Shown here: piece by piece, positions 16,774-26,400 of the stretch
How the letters are laid out: every line of letters begins with the position of its first letter
How positions within the stretch are numbered: position 1 is the first letter of the stretch
NCBI RefSeq assembly: GCF_015207035.1
Contig: NZ_JADEXQ010000013.1
Coordinates: 1 to 64,000, forward strand
Length of the DNA stretch: 64,000 bases
Direction: 5' to 3'
Source: Romeriopsis navalis LEGE 11480
GTDB lineage: Bacteria; Cyanobacteriota; Cyanobacteriia; Leptolyngbyales; Leptolyngbyaceae
Program-made: the position numbers and the translations under genes
Notes under the pieces: generated by a model
Told to the model about the DNA's origin: nothing
Seen by the model: only the letters and a program-made list of their open reading frames with translations
Database searches by the model: none

Positions 16774-18975
16774 ATGGCAACTAAATTTCCTAAATTTAGC
16801 CAAGACCTCGCTCAAGATCCGACTACGCGTCGTATTTGGTACGGTATCGCGACGGCTCACGACTTTGAGAGTCATGACGGAATGACGGAAGAAAAGCTTT
16901 ACCAAAAGCTTTTCGCTACGCACTTCGGTCACTTGGCAATCATCTTCCTGTGGGCTTCGGGAAACCTGTTCCACGTAGCTTGGCAAGGCAACTTCGAACA
17001 GTGGATCACTGATCCGCTGAATGTGAAGCCCATCGCTCACGCGATTTGGGACCCTCACTTTGGACAGGGCGCAATGGAAGCGTTTACGCAAGCCGGCGCA
17101 TCATCCCCTGTTAACATCGCTTACTCCGGTGTTTATCACTGGTGGTACACGATTGGTATGCGCACGAATGGCGACCTTTATATGGGGTCAATCTTCTTGC
17201 TCGTCCTGGCGTCTTTGTTCCTGGTTGCAGGTTCATTGCACCTTCAGCCTAAGTTCCGTCCGAGCCTGGCTTGGTTCAAGAATGCTGAATCCCGCCTAAA
17301 CCATCACTTGTCTGGTTTGTTCGGTGTTAGCTCCTTGGCCTGGACTGGTCACTTGGTTCACGTTGCAATTCCTGAATCCCGTGGTCAGCACGTGGGTTGG
17401 GATAACTTCATGACCACGTTGCCGCACCCTGCCGGTTTGGCCCCGTTCTTTACGGGTAACTGGGGCGTTTACGCCGCTGATCCGGATACTGCGAGCCATG
17501 TCTTTGGGACTTCCCAAGGCGCTGGTACCGCAATCCTGACTTTCTTGGGTGGTTTCCACCCGCAGACTGAATCGCTTTGGCTGACTGATATGGCGCATCA
17601 CCATTTGGCGATCGCTGTCATCTTCATCATCGCGGGTCACATGTATAAGACCAATTTTGGGATTGGTCACAACATGCGTGAAATCCTGAATGCTCACAAA
17701 CCGCCTTCGGGCAAGTTGGGCGCGGGTCACACAGGCATGTTTGATACTGTGAATAACTCGCTGCACTTCCAGTTGGGTCTCGCCCTCGCTTCTTTGGGCG
17801 TTGTGACTTCTCTGGTGGCTCAGCACATGTATGCCATGCCTCCGTATGCCTTCATCTCGAAGGACTTTACGACGATGGCGGCGTTATACACCCATCACCA
17901 GTACATTGCTGGTTTCTTGATGGTCGGTGCGTTTGCGCACGGCGCGATCTTCTTCGTCCGTGACTACGATCCCGAGCAGAACAAGGACAACGTCATCTCT
18001 CGGATGTTGGAGCACAAAGAGGCAATCATCTCTCACTTGAGCTGGGTTTCCCTCTTCTTGGGCTTCCATACCCTTGGTTTGTACGTTCACAATGACGTTG
18101 TAGTTGCCTTCGGTCAGCCGGAGAAGCAAATCCTCGTTGAGCCTGTATTTGCTCAATGGGTTCAAGCATCGTCAGGTAAGCTGTTGTACGGCTTTGGTAC
18201 ACTCTTGTCTGATCCTTCCAGCATGGCTTCGGCCTCCGGCGCAGTTTATCTGCCTGGTTGGTTGGATGCGATCAACAACACAGCGAACTCTTTATTCCTT
18301 TCGATCGGGCCTGGGGACTTCTTGGTTCACCACGCGATCGCCCTCGGTTTGCATGTAACTACCTTGATCTTGGTCAAAGGTGCGTTGGATGCCCGTGGTT
18401 CGAAGCTAATGCCTGATAAGAAAGACTTCGGTTATGCCTTCCCTTGTGACGGCCCTGGCCGTGGCGGTACTTGCGATATCTCGGCATGGGATTCCTTCTA
18501 CCTGTCCATGTTCTGGATGCTGAACACAATCGGTTGGATTACCTTCTACTGGCATTGGAAGCACCTGTCGCTCTGGTCGGGTAACACCGCTCAGTTCGAG
18601 ACCAGCTCCACCTATCTGATGGGTTGGTTCCGTGACTACCTCTGGCAGTATTGCGCTCCGCTAATTAACGGTTATAACCCTTACGGTGTAAATAACCTGG
18701 CAGTATGGAGTTGGATGTTCTTGGCCGCACACTTGGCTTGGGCAACTGGCTTTATGTTCCTGATTAGCTGGCGTGGTTACTGGCAAGAATTGATCGAGAC
18801 TTTGGTTTGGGCCCACGAGCGCACTCCTCTCGCACAGTTGGTGCGTTGGAAGGATAAGCCCGTTGCACTTTCCATCGTTCAGGCACGTTTAGTTGGTTTG
18901 ACTCACTTTACTGTGGGCTACATCCTCACCTACGCGGCCTTCTTGATTGCTTCGACCGCTGGTAAGTTTGGCTAA
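16774..18975 (+). CDS. psaB: Photosystem I P700 apoprotein A2
   Basis: The 733-residue product is full length for PsaB, the partner of PsaA. It begins [20 protein letters not shown], the standard start, preceded by CGGAGG nine bases upstream. The FX loop [12 protein letters not shown] near residue 556 contributes the other two cysteine ligands of the shared 4Fe-4S cluster. Histidine-rich transmembrane helices are intact and there is no sign of damage. It is cotranscribed with psaA. Confidence 0.99.
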   Translation: MATKFPKFSQDLAQDPTTRRIWYGIATAHDFESHDGMTEEKLYQKLFATHFGHLAIIFLWASGNLFHVAWQGNFEQWITDPLNVKPIAHAIWDPHFGQGAMEAFTQAGASSPVNIAYSGVYHWWYTIGMRTNGDLYMGSIFLLVLASLFLVAGSLHLQPKFRPSLAWFKNAESRLNHHLSGLFGVSSLAWTGHLVHVAIPESRGQHVGWDNFMTTLPHPAGLAPFFTGNWGVYAADPDTASHVFGTSQGAGTAILTFLGGFHPQTESLWLTDMAHHHLAIAVIFIIAGHMYKTNFGIGHNMREILNAHKPPSGKLGAGHTGMFDTVNNSLHFQLGLALASLGVVTSLVAQHMYAMPPYAFISKDFTTMAALYTHHQYIAGFLMVGAFAHGAIFFVRDYDPEQNKDNVISRMLEHKEAIISHLSWVSLFLGFHTLGLYVHNDVVVAFGQPEKQILVEPVFAQWVQASSGKLLYGFGTLLSDPSSMASASGAVYLPGWLDAINNTANSLFLSIGPGDFLVHHAIALGLHVTTLILVKGALDARGSKLMPDKKDFGYAFPCDGPGRGGTCDISAWDSFYLSMFWMLNTIGWITFYWHWKHLSLWSGNTAQFETSSTYLMGWFRDYLWQYCAPLINGYNPYGVNNLAVWSWMFLAAHLAWATGFMFLISWRGYWQELIETLVWAHERTPLAQLVRWKDKPVALSIVQARLVGLTHFTVGYILTYAAFLIASTAGKFG

Positions 18976-19000
18976 ATCGATAGCTTAACCGCTTAAGCGA

Positions 19001-19042
19001 ACAGAAGACCTCCCTGGATTCGTCCTTTGGGGGGTCTTCTGT
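19001..19042 (+). terminator. psaAB terminator hairpin
   Basis: ACAGAAGACCTCCC (19001-19014) pairs with GGGGGGTCTTCTGT (19029-19042) over 14 positions with one G-T pair and a 14-base loop. It lies 25 bases after psaB. There is no long T run after it. Confidence 0.8.
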
Positions 19043-19171
19043 TGTGAGGCGGTATATCATAGGGGCACATACATCATCATGATTTAGTGCCAGATGCGAT
19101 TGTGGCTTGCACGATGTTGAGAAAATTTGTGTTACCTCGATCGCTATTGTTGTGGAGGCGAAGTTCGGCGG

Positions 19172-19999
19172 ATGAAAATTGAGCTTTTATTAGGTGCCCT
19201 GGCGGCAATTCTCGGAATTTTTGGGGTTGTACTATTTGGTCGGCCCAAGGGTGAGACGCAAGATGCCGCACCGACGGTCGAACAAGTGGAGGTGCCTCCC
19301 GTTCCGCCAACTGATACTGCGGATAAACTGCCAACGTTTGAGCCAAATGTGCCACCGTCAACACCGACGAGTGAAGCGGTTGGCTCTGCGATGACTGATG
19401 CGGCCGGTACGGATGTTGAACCATCGCCGACTGTGCCTGAGACTGCCCCGATCGCTGACCCTTGGGCCGAGGATAGTGCAACAGCAATCATCGATCCAGA
19501 TGCGGAAAACGATTCAGAGGTCGCGACACCAGCCGATCGCGCCGAGGCAATGGCCGCTTCTCAATCCGCATTGCCACCCGCATCGGCCCCCTCGATGCCA
19601 CCCTTTGCGGCAATTCACGATCCGAAGCGTCCGAGTACGCCAATGTTGCAGGATCTGAGCCAAGAAATTGTCAGTATGGGCACGTCTCAGAAACTCAGCT
19701 ATGTGCCGAAGTTGGCCCAATATAGTCAGCATGATGATCCGATGATGCGCTGCTATGTTGCCCATGCCATGGGACATATTGCCGCTGCGAACAGCGATAA
19801 TCTCGAAAATCAGCCGGTTATTCCAGCCTTGGGTAATCTGATGGATGATGCTGATCCGTCAGTGCGGCAGATGGCTTTGAAAGCGTTGAGCCGAATTCAA
19901 GCGCCCCAAGTGCTGCCATATTTGGAAAAAGGGGCATTGACGGCCTCTGGCTCCGTCAAGGAATTAGCGGATGCCGCGATTCAAAAGCTGCGGCAATAA
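19172..19999 (+). CDS. Membrane-anchored HEAT-repeat protein
   Basis: From the ATG at 19172, preceded by TGGAGGCG, the product is 275 residues; an upstream in-frame start at 19127 lacks a ribosome site. Residues 1-24 form one transmembrane helix (IELLLGALAAILGIFGVVLF). A Pro/Thr/Asp/Glu-rich linker runs to about residue 165. The C-terminus holds two to three HEAT/PBS-type helical repeats (DDPMMRCYVAHAMGHIAA, ADPSVRQMALKALSRI). The repeats suggest protein-protein contact at the membrane. The partner is unknown. It stands alone between the psaAB terminator and a convergent pilin gene. Confidence 0.7.
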   Translation: MKIELLLGALAAILGIFGVVLFGRPKGETQDAAPTVEQVEVPPVPPTDTADKLPTFEPNVPPSTPTSEAVGSAMTDAAGTDVEPSPTVPETAPIADPWAEDSATAIIDPDAENDSEVATPADRAEAMAASQSALPPASAPSMPPFAAIHDPKRPSTPMLQDLSQEIVSMGTSQKLSYVPKLAQYSQHDDPMMRCYVAHAMGHIAAANSDNLENQPVIPALGNLMDDADPSVRQMALKALSRIQAPQVLPYLEKGALTASGSVKELADAAIQKLRQ

Positions 20000-20059
20000 T
20001 CCCGATAATTTGAGGTATGCGCTTCTACGACGATTGAGCCAGTGTGTCTATCGGGGTAT

Positions 20060-20587
20060 CTAGTAGCAATATCGGCCCCGCTTTGGTTTCTGGTGTGCTT
20101 CGCCGCGCCGAATCTTCCCCAGTAGAGTGGAAATCATAATGCATTGCTTCTGCTTGGGATATTTCGTCAGAGAAAGCGTAACGCGTCCGAGTTGCCCATT
20201 GACTTCACCGTAGTCATTGAATTGCAAGACATAGTTGCCCCGCCGCCGCCGTAAAGTTGTTTCTGGATCAATTTGCACATCCGGGGGCAGTGAGTTCCAG
20301 TTGACGGCAGGGGTGTTGGTCGGATGAATGCTCCACTCCGCGCGATCGCCAATTTTGCGCAGGCTGAGCTGCTGCGATCGTTTATGTCGCATCGCAGTGC
20401 GTTTGGTTCGGTGAATTAAGCTGAAGACTTCTTCATTCGCCGCTTTGAGGCGCTGTTTATTGGCCCAACTAATATAGCTAGGTGCAGTGACGGCAAAAGC
20501 AAAACCGACAATCGCCATACTTGTCACTAATTCAATTAGGGTAAATCCCGATCGCTTCTGCTGCGCCGGACGCGTAACCATATCCAC
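20060..20587 (-). CDS. GspH/FimT-type pseudopilin
   Basis: The 175-residue product has a class III prepilin signal (KRSGFTLIELVTSMAIVGFA) with G/F cleavage site and Glu at +5. The following helix (SYISWANKQRLKAANEEVFS) and Lys/Arg-rich C-terminal domain are of the FimT/GspH kind. GTG 20587 is favoured as start because AAGGAG lies 9 bases upstream; ATG 20581 is possible. It resembles the next pseudopilin (20769-21413) in its N-terminal half, including SYxxWANxQR, so the two are probably paralogues. A terminator separates them, so this gene may be expressed on its own. Confidence 0.85.
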   Translation of the reverse strand: MDMVTRPAQQKRSGFTLIELVTSMAIVGFAFAVTAPSYISWANKQRLKAANEEVFSLIHRTKRTAMRHKRSQQLSLRKIGDRAEWSIHPTNTPAVNWNSLPPDVQIDPETTLRRRRGNYVLQFNDYGEVNGQLGRVTLSLTKYPKQKQCIMISTLLGKIRRGEAHQKPKRGRYCY

Positions 20588-20693
20588 AGTGATCGACTCC
20601 TTAAACCGTCATGTTCAAGGTAGCTACACTCCTGCCTTCAGCTTAGAATGCCCATTTTTATCTGAAAATAGGAAAATATTCGGTGAAATTACT

Positions 20694-20728
20694 AAAACCC
20701 GCCCTGGTGCAATGGCAGGGCGGGTTTT
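20694..20728 (-). terminator. Terminator after the pseudopilin operon
   Basis: A perfect 13-bp stem AAAACCCGCCCTG / CAGGGCGGGTTTT with a 9-base loop follows the stop of the gene at 20769 on the minus strand. Four T end the stem. Confidence 0.8.
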
Positions 20729-20768
20729 ACTGTGATGTGAGTATGGATTAGCGTCAGGCAAACCGGAC

Positions 20769-21413
20769 TTAGAAGGGACAATCTTTGCCTTTTTCCTCTT
20801 GCAGGGAACCGAGCAAAGTCCGAATCACAATGCAACTTTTGTGCTGATTCCCCTTTGTGCTGATTTGCACGGCGAAAATGCGCTCGCTGATGGTGTTGGC
20901 GGTGCCGAGGGTGGTGTTGGGATTGCTGACGACCACTGCTCCGTAGGAATTAAACACCAATCCGCCGAGATTTTGGTTGTCCACTACACCGGAACTTTGG
21001 TAAGGCGAAACGGTATCCATCCGGAGTTCGAGCCCGGCTTTACCATCGGTGTTCAGCGGTTCCCAATTGCGAATTTGAGCATTGGGAATGCGTTTGGCAA
21101 CACCAGTCGTGTCATTGATTGCCGGGACGATCGCAAAGCGCGGATCGCCGTTATTGTTATCAAAGCGAATTTCGCGATTGACTTTGCTGGTGCGGGCGAG
21201 ACTTTGGGCTTTACGGATGGCGCTGGTCAGTTGGTTACGGGCGGAGCCGACCCGCTGGTTGTTGGCCCAAGCCACATAACTGGGTGAGACGATCGCGGCT
21301 AATACGCCCACCATGATCACCACCACTAAAACCTCAATCAAGGTGTAGCCCGCCGGGGATGCTGGTTGTTTCGAGAAGTGGTGCTGCATGATTCTGTGGG
21401 ATTGCTTGCTCAT
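20769..21413 (-). CDS. GspH/FimT-type pseudopilin, HpsD-like
   Basis: From ATG 21413 the product is 214 residues (ATG 21389 is another option; neither has a clear ribosome site). It shows a prepilin leader SPAGYTLIEVLVVVIMVGVL and then the FimT/GspH pattern SYVAWANNQRVGSARNQLTS. It is the last gene of a minus-strand run hpsA-hpsB-hpsC-this gene. By position it corresponds to the small pseudopilin of the hormogonium polysaccharide (hps) locus known from Nostoc. The probable role is a minor pilin that primes a type IV pilus-like machine. Confidence 0.8.
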   Translation of the reverse strand: MSKQSHRIMQHHFSKQPASPAGYTLIEVLVVVIMVGVLAAIVSPSYVAWANNQRVGSARNQLTSAIRKAQSLARTSKVNREIRFDNNNGDPRFAIVPAINDTTGVAKRIPNAQIRNWEPLNTDGKAGLELRMDTVSPYQSSGVVDNQNLGGLVFNSYGAVVVSNPNTTLGTANTISERIFAVQISTKGNQHKSCIVIRTLLGSLQEEKGKDCPF

Positions 21414-21469
21414 GGTTGGTGCTAGGGCGTTGACGTCGATGATCAAAATTCAGTCGGGACGAGTCGCGA

Positions 21470-22579
21470 CTAGTTCTTACCCAAAACGCCGCGGGTGAGG
21501 ATGCGACTTTCCAGGGCAATCGGTAAGCTGCTACTGTCCTTGGGCAAACCGGGCTGACCCGCGGCATTCCCCCGAATCCGAACAATCACTTCTTGGTTGA
21601 GTGTGGCGGCATCACCCCCTCGAACACAGGCATAAAAAGTGCGACGACTCAGGTCAACAGCCGCAACATAGCCGCCATTCACTTGCGCCGGACTGGCGAA
21701 AAATCCCCCGAATTGCTCGGTATTGACGTTGTTGACCGTCGGACAAACCGCGGTTGATCCGGCGGGGCCGCTGTCGTTGGCTCGATCGTCAACGAAGTCG
21801 ACTAAAACTTGGTTGTTCCCTTGGATGTTGGTGGCTTGACCCGTCTGGATGGTGTTGGTATTTGGGTTACGCGGCCAATTGGCAAACCCGGTTTCCAACG
21901 GGTTTGCCCAGCCCGGAGTCTGGGTCGTACCGTTCCCAAAGGTGAATTGGGGTAGGGTATAGCGCGTGATCCGGGCGCGGCCGCGCCAAGTATCAGGATT
22001 GCTGCGATTGAGCGAGTAGACGACCAGGGTATACATCTTGCGTGAACTGCAAGGTACGTTATCGAATCCAGCTGGGGCGTTCCCACTGACAATTTGACTG
22101 GCGACAGCCGGGTTACTGCAGCTTGCAAGTAGCTGTTGGGGAAGTGGATCGACACGCCAAAAGGCGAGAACCGGTAAGTTATTGGCGCTATTCAATTCGC
22201 CCGGTAGCGAGTTAAGAATTCCAGGGCAAGTGTTAATCCCGCCAGGGGTGAGTCCCGGTGGGGTTTTTGTCCCAGTCGTGCGGAGGCAATCACCGTCATA
22301 AACATAGACGGCTTCCCGGATATCTCGATTGATATAGTCGATCGCCGCTTGCATTTCCCGTTGGGTGTTGCTGCGCGAGGCTTCCCGTTGGTTCGTGCCC
22401 ATCAGCTGTACCGCACTGAACAATACCAAGGTGGTAATAATGCTGCCAATAATCAGGGCGACCAATAGTTCGACTAGGGTGAAGCCCGATCGGGTCGGAT
22501 TGTGGCGCAGTTTGCAGTTTACCCCCATCAGCCAGTGGATGCTGGAAGTCAGAGTTAATTGGGTTGGCCTCGATTTCAT
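21470..22579 (-). CDS. hpsC: PilW-like pseudopilin, HpsC-like
   Basis: From ATG 22579 (AAGGGAG lies about 10 bases upstream) the product is 369 residues. The prepilin leader is TRSGFTLVELLVALIIGSII. It is followed by a long amphipathic helix (REASRSNTQREMQAAIDYIN) and a large, Asn/Pro/Thr-rich globular domain, as in PilW/PilJ-type minor pilins. In Nostoc, hpsABCD encode pseudopilins needed for polysaccharide release and gliding of hormogonia. The gene lies 80 bases after hpsB. The hpsC symbol is given by gene order and leader type; I could not compare sequences directly. Confidence 0.75.
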   Translation of the reverse strand: MKSRPTQLTLTSSIHWLMGVNCKLRHNPTRSGFTLVELLVALIIGSIITTLVLFSAVQLMGTNQREASRSNTQREMQAAIDYINRDIREAVYVYDGDCLRTTGTKTPPGLTPGGINTCPGILNSLPGELNSANNLPVLAFWRVDPLPQQLLASCSNPAVASQIVSGNAPAGFDNVPCSSRKMYTLVVYSLNRSNPDTWRGRARITRYTLPQFTFGNGTTQTPGWANPLETGFANWPRNPNTNTIQTGQATNIQGNNQVLVDFVDDRANDSGPAGSTAVCPTVNNVNTEQFGGFFASPAQVNGGYVAAVDLSRRTFYACVRGGDAATLNQEVIVRIRGNAAGQPGLPKDSSSLPIALESRILTRGVLGKN

Positions 22580-22659
22580 CACGAATGACTCCCTTGCACA
22601 AGTATCAAATCTAGTTTTGGAACGCTGGATGACGGAATGGGGAAATAATGCGCGGAATG

Positions 22660-23481
22660 CTATGTTCCTGGTGCAGCGAAGCAAGCCTGCCCAGCGGCTT
22701 CACAGAGTTGTCGATAAATCCCTAAGCCATCGCTTCGATTGCTCTTAACGACGGTGCTGTATAGCACCGTTAAGGGCCGTGTTTTCTGACTTCCCAGACC
22801 ATTCGTGCTGCGCAAAGAGCCAGCTTCGGCTTTGGCCGTGCCACCCCGAATGCTGTCTTCGGCGATGATCGAATAAACGCGGACGCCCATGACAAAACCA
22901 TCTGGTACGGTTGTCGCCGTTGTATTTGGCAGGCCGTTACCACGGAACGTCTGAACTAGAAATTCCGGTGCACAGGGTGTCGCGCTGCCAACGGGTTCTG
23001 GATCGGTATCGACCAAGATGGCATCGCCAACGCTAACGGTCTGATTCCCATCATCGACATTGCAGCCGGGGACCTGTGAGCGGAGTTTTGTGCCTGCTGG
23101 AATGACGTTGTTCGGTGCAGCGGCGTCTGGCTTCAGTGAGCCGCTACCGGATTCCGGGGGGAGTTGTTCGAGGGTGGCAGTTTTGCGTTCAACTACTGCA
23201 CGGACCCGATCGACTTCCCCCTGTGCGATTTGGACCGCTTGTTCGGCGCGGCGGTTTTGTACCCGCGTGGCCGTGGCCCAAAAGATGGGTGGAGTGATAC
23301 TGACGATCGTCACAGCAATAATGACGATCGCCACGAGTGATTCAATCAGGGTAAACCCGTCATTGACGCATGCCCGGTTGCTTGGTTGGCTACGGGTTAG
23401 GAGATTGAGCGCGAGCCGCTGCTGTAGCCGCAATGGTTGCGGTGTAGTGGCGGAGGCGCGTCGGGGAGAATTAGAGTTCAT
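22660..23481 (-). CDS. hpsB: PilV-like pseudopilin, HpsB-like
   Basis: From ATG 23481 (GAGG nine bases upstream) the product is 273 residues. The prepilin leader CVNDGFTLIESLVAIVIIAV is preceded by an unusually long ~40-residue basic N-terminal tail. The long helix RRAEQAVQIAQGEVDRVRAV follows and then an Asn/Thr/Pro-rich globular part. The type resembles PilV/GspI. It starts 18 bases after the hpsA stop, so the two are cotranscribed. The symbol follows from position directly behind hpsA. Confidence 0.75.
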   Translation of the reverse strand: MNSNSPRRASATTPQPLRLQQRLALNLLTRSQPSNRACVNDGFTLIESLVAIVIIAVTIVSITPPIFWATATRVQNRRAEQAVQIAQGEVDRVRAVVERKTATLEQLPPESGSGSLKPDAAAPNNVIPAGTKLRSQVPGCNVDDGNQTVSVGDAILVDTDPEPVGSATPCAPEFLVQTFRGNGLPNTTATTVPDGFVMGVRVYSIIAEDSIRGGTAKAEAGSLRSTNGLGSQKTRPLTVLYSTVVKSNRSDGLGIYRQLCEAAGQACFAAPGT

Positions 23482-23498
23482 TGTTGGTACCTCACGCA

Positions 23499-26400
23499 CT
23501 ACGGTTGTTGAGCGACACAAGCGGTGGAAAGGCCCGCATTTTGCGCAGCTACACAGAGCTTATTGATATATGGGTCGGAGACGGGGGGTTCTGTATAGAA
23601 CTCACTGCGGGTCGAAGATGGCGCGACAAATCGCGCTGCAGCGGGACCGGCTGGTGCGAACTGCAATGCGACGTCGTAACCCCATAAACGAGCGGGTGGC
23701 GCATAGTGCGGGATCGGCTCGCTATTACTGGGGGATTGACCCGGTTCCCAGGCTTCTTGTTCAAACGGGCCAGTGGCATAGTTGCTAAAGTTCAACTGCA
23801 AGAATGAACCTGCGAAGAAGAACCGGCGACTACTCCACAGCTCCAGGAAGCGCGGGAAGTTATGCAATCCACCGTAGGACTGCTGGATACGTGACGGTGA
23901 TAGACCGCTCACCACAATTGCGTTCATGCTGGTGTTGTCGGCTCGCGCCACCAGACGTCGGCCATTACCGCGTCCTTCATTCGGGGTGGCATAGCTGCGG
24001 TTGAGTCCACCGATGCCATAGTTGACTGGCAAGGTCTCGTTTTTGTCGATCGGGCGAGCAACAACCAATGGTTCACCGGTCCGACCAATTTGAATTGGTG
24101 TAGTGAAGTCAGCCCAGGCGGGTCGAGTACCCGTTGTGCCATCGGGTGCGACAAATGAAGCCCCTTCGCGCTTCCAGGACCAGCCACGGGCATTATCGGG
24201 TGGCTCTTGCTTCACGCGGTTTTGGTTTTGATAAGAAGTGGAGGCATTGCCACCCTTATCGCAGGCCACGGAATAGAGCCCATTGTCGTTGTAAACCGAT
24301 TTCTGAATGTTATTCGGATATTGGATATTTCCATTGCCACCGCTGCTAGCTTGGAAGTCAGGCACACTATTGGAAGTAGTCGCCGGTCCCACAAAGGCAT
24401 CGGCAATACTGCCTTCACAGAAGTCATTCGATAGAATCGAGATCGCATCCGCCAAGATTTCGGTTGGCCGCCAGCGGTCTTCGTTACTGGTGGCAAATTT
24501 CGGGTTCTTGGTGACTCGATCGTTGTAGAACGTGTTGTAGTTGTAAGTCCCGCCGCTGTTAAGCCCGGCAATGGTCGTTGGGAATAGGGGTTGAGTAAAC
24601 TCTTCCAACAAGTTGCCCACCGTGTTCTCGTTCCCGGTGCCTTCCTGGTGCAGGTTGAAATTGCCCATCATGTAGACCGGCTGATCGGTAAAGAACGACA
24701 GACCCCGGACGTTCTTCGCTTCTTCAATCGGCGCAATGACTGCTGGATTGCGTTTAAGCTGCGTTGCGTTGCGCATCCGGAAACCGTGGATGCGGCGATC
24801 GGGGTCAGGCAGATGGTCAATCGGCTTGACGGAAATCCCTTTATCTTGCAGCGCTGGATCGCTGGGCTGTTCCGGGTTACTGACATTCATTGCCGTACCC
24901 TGGATCAATTGATTATTGGTGACGCCCACCGCGGTGATTGGGCTCGTGCCGATCGGTCGGGCAATGCCGTCTTCCCGCACAGCGTCCTCGCGGAAAGCGT
25001 AAACGATACCACTCATCGGTAGCCATGGCTCATTCGGGGCAAATTCCGTGTTGTCATTGGTTTGTGCTGTCGGCTTGGTGCTACGCAGCATGCCCCAGTC
25101 GATATCGGTGATGCGTGCTGTTTGGAGCTGTCGCCCATCGAAGAGCGCCCAATCGAGGAACGGTACGGCCCAGGGTTTGGTTGGTAAGTTACCCAGATTA
25201 CTCACCTGCGTCGAGGCGGGGTTGGCATTACTGGGGATCATGATGCGGTTGGGCGAAGTGTCATTCTGGAAATCACGCGGTGTGTAATTCGGCAGGACAC
25301 CATTCGCGGCTGCAGCAGGGAACCCGTCAATCTTCCGTGGCGCCAAAGCGAGGCTTGTAACTGGCAGATCAGCAACCGGCAACGGAGAAGAATCCGCGTA
25401 AGGCAAGCGACTAAAGAACGGGTCAGTCGGATTGGCCTGCATCGTGGCTACGGGAATCGGGTTGATTGTGCCATCCGTGCTGGTCGGCGCGGGATAAGCC
25501 GCTAAGCGTGGATTTGCCGATACTGTGGTCGAAACCGGCTTGAAGACATCGTTTGCCACGGTAATGGTGTTGATGTAGTTATCCGTGACGTAGGGTTCTC
25601 GATCGAAGGGATTCAATCCAGCGGCAGCCGCCGCTGCGTCATTCGCATTATTCACCGTAGTTGAAACTGTACGGTTCGTCCCAATGGCGCCGGGCTGACG
25701 ATGATCCCATTCCAGTGGCGTATTTGCTACATCCTCAGGGCTGGAACCATTATCTGTTGGGTCATCGACAAATCCGCCGCGGAGGCCATGGGCAACCTCG
25801 GGGAAGATGTAGTAGAGCGATGGGAATTTCGGTAGAACGACGGGGCGAAGCGCTGGATCGTTGCTGTTCAAGACGGTTGGATCACCAGGTTGGTAACCCC
25901 GTGGGACGCGAATTGCACCACATAGCCGCGAAAGCGCTAAGCGACGACCGGAAACCGTACTTAAGTCACCACCTACAGCGCCAGGGAAATCAGTTTCAGT
26001 GCTATAAGCCGCTGGGGTGGCCGCAAATGGCTTGAAATTCCAGGTGGTTGGATCAACCGATGTATTCTCACGCAATTCCGATCGATTGCCACTGGCTGTT
26101 GGATGACGCTTGACTGGGACCGTGCGATCGCCTAGTGCAAACAAGTCAGGGTCACAAGCCGAAGGGAAAAGTTTTACTGGATCCGCCGTGTTGACGTTAA
26201 AGGCGATACCGTATTCCCCGAAGGCCGGGGATGGTCGGAAACCAAACGTTCGGTCCCGGCGGATCTGATGGCCATTCATAATCAGCTCGGCCATCCGAAT
26301 AACGGGGTCATTCAGATAGTCGCCACCACTCTTGATGGTCTGCTGCTTCAAGCCCGCCACGAATGCCTCAGGCGGCACTTCATAGTAGTCCTCGGCCTTA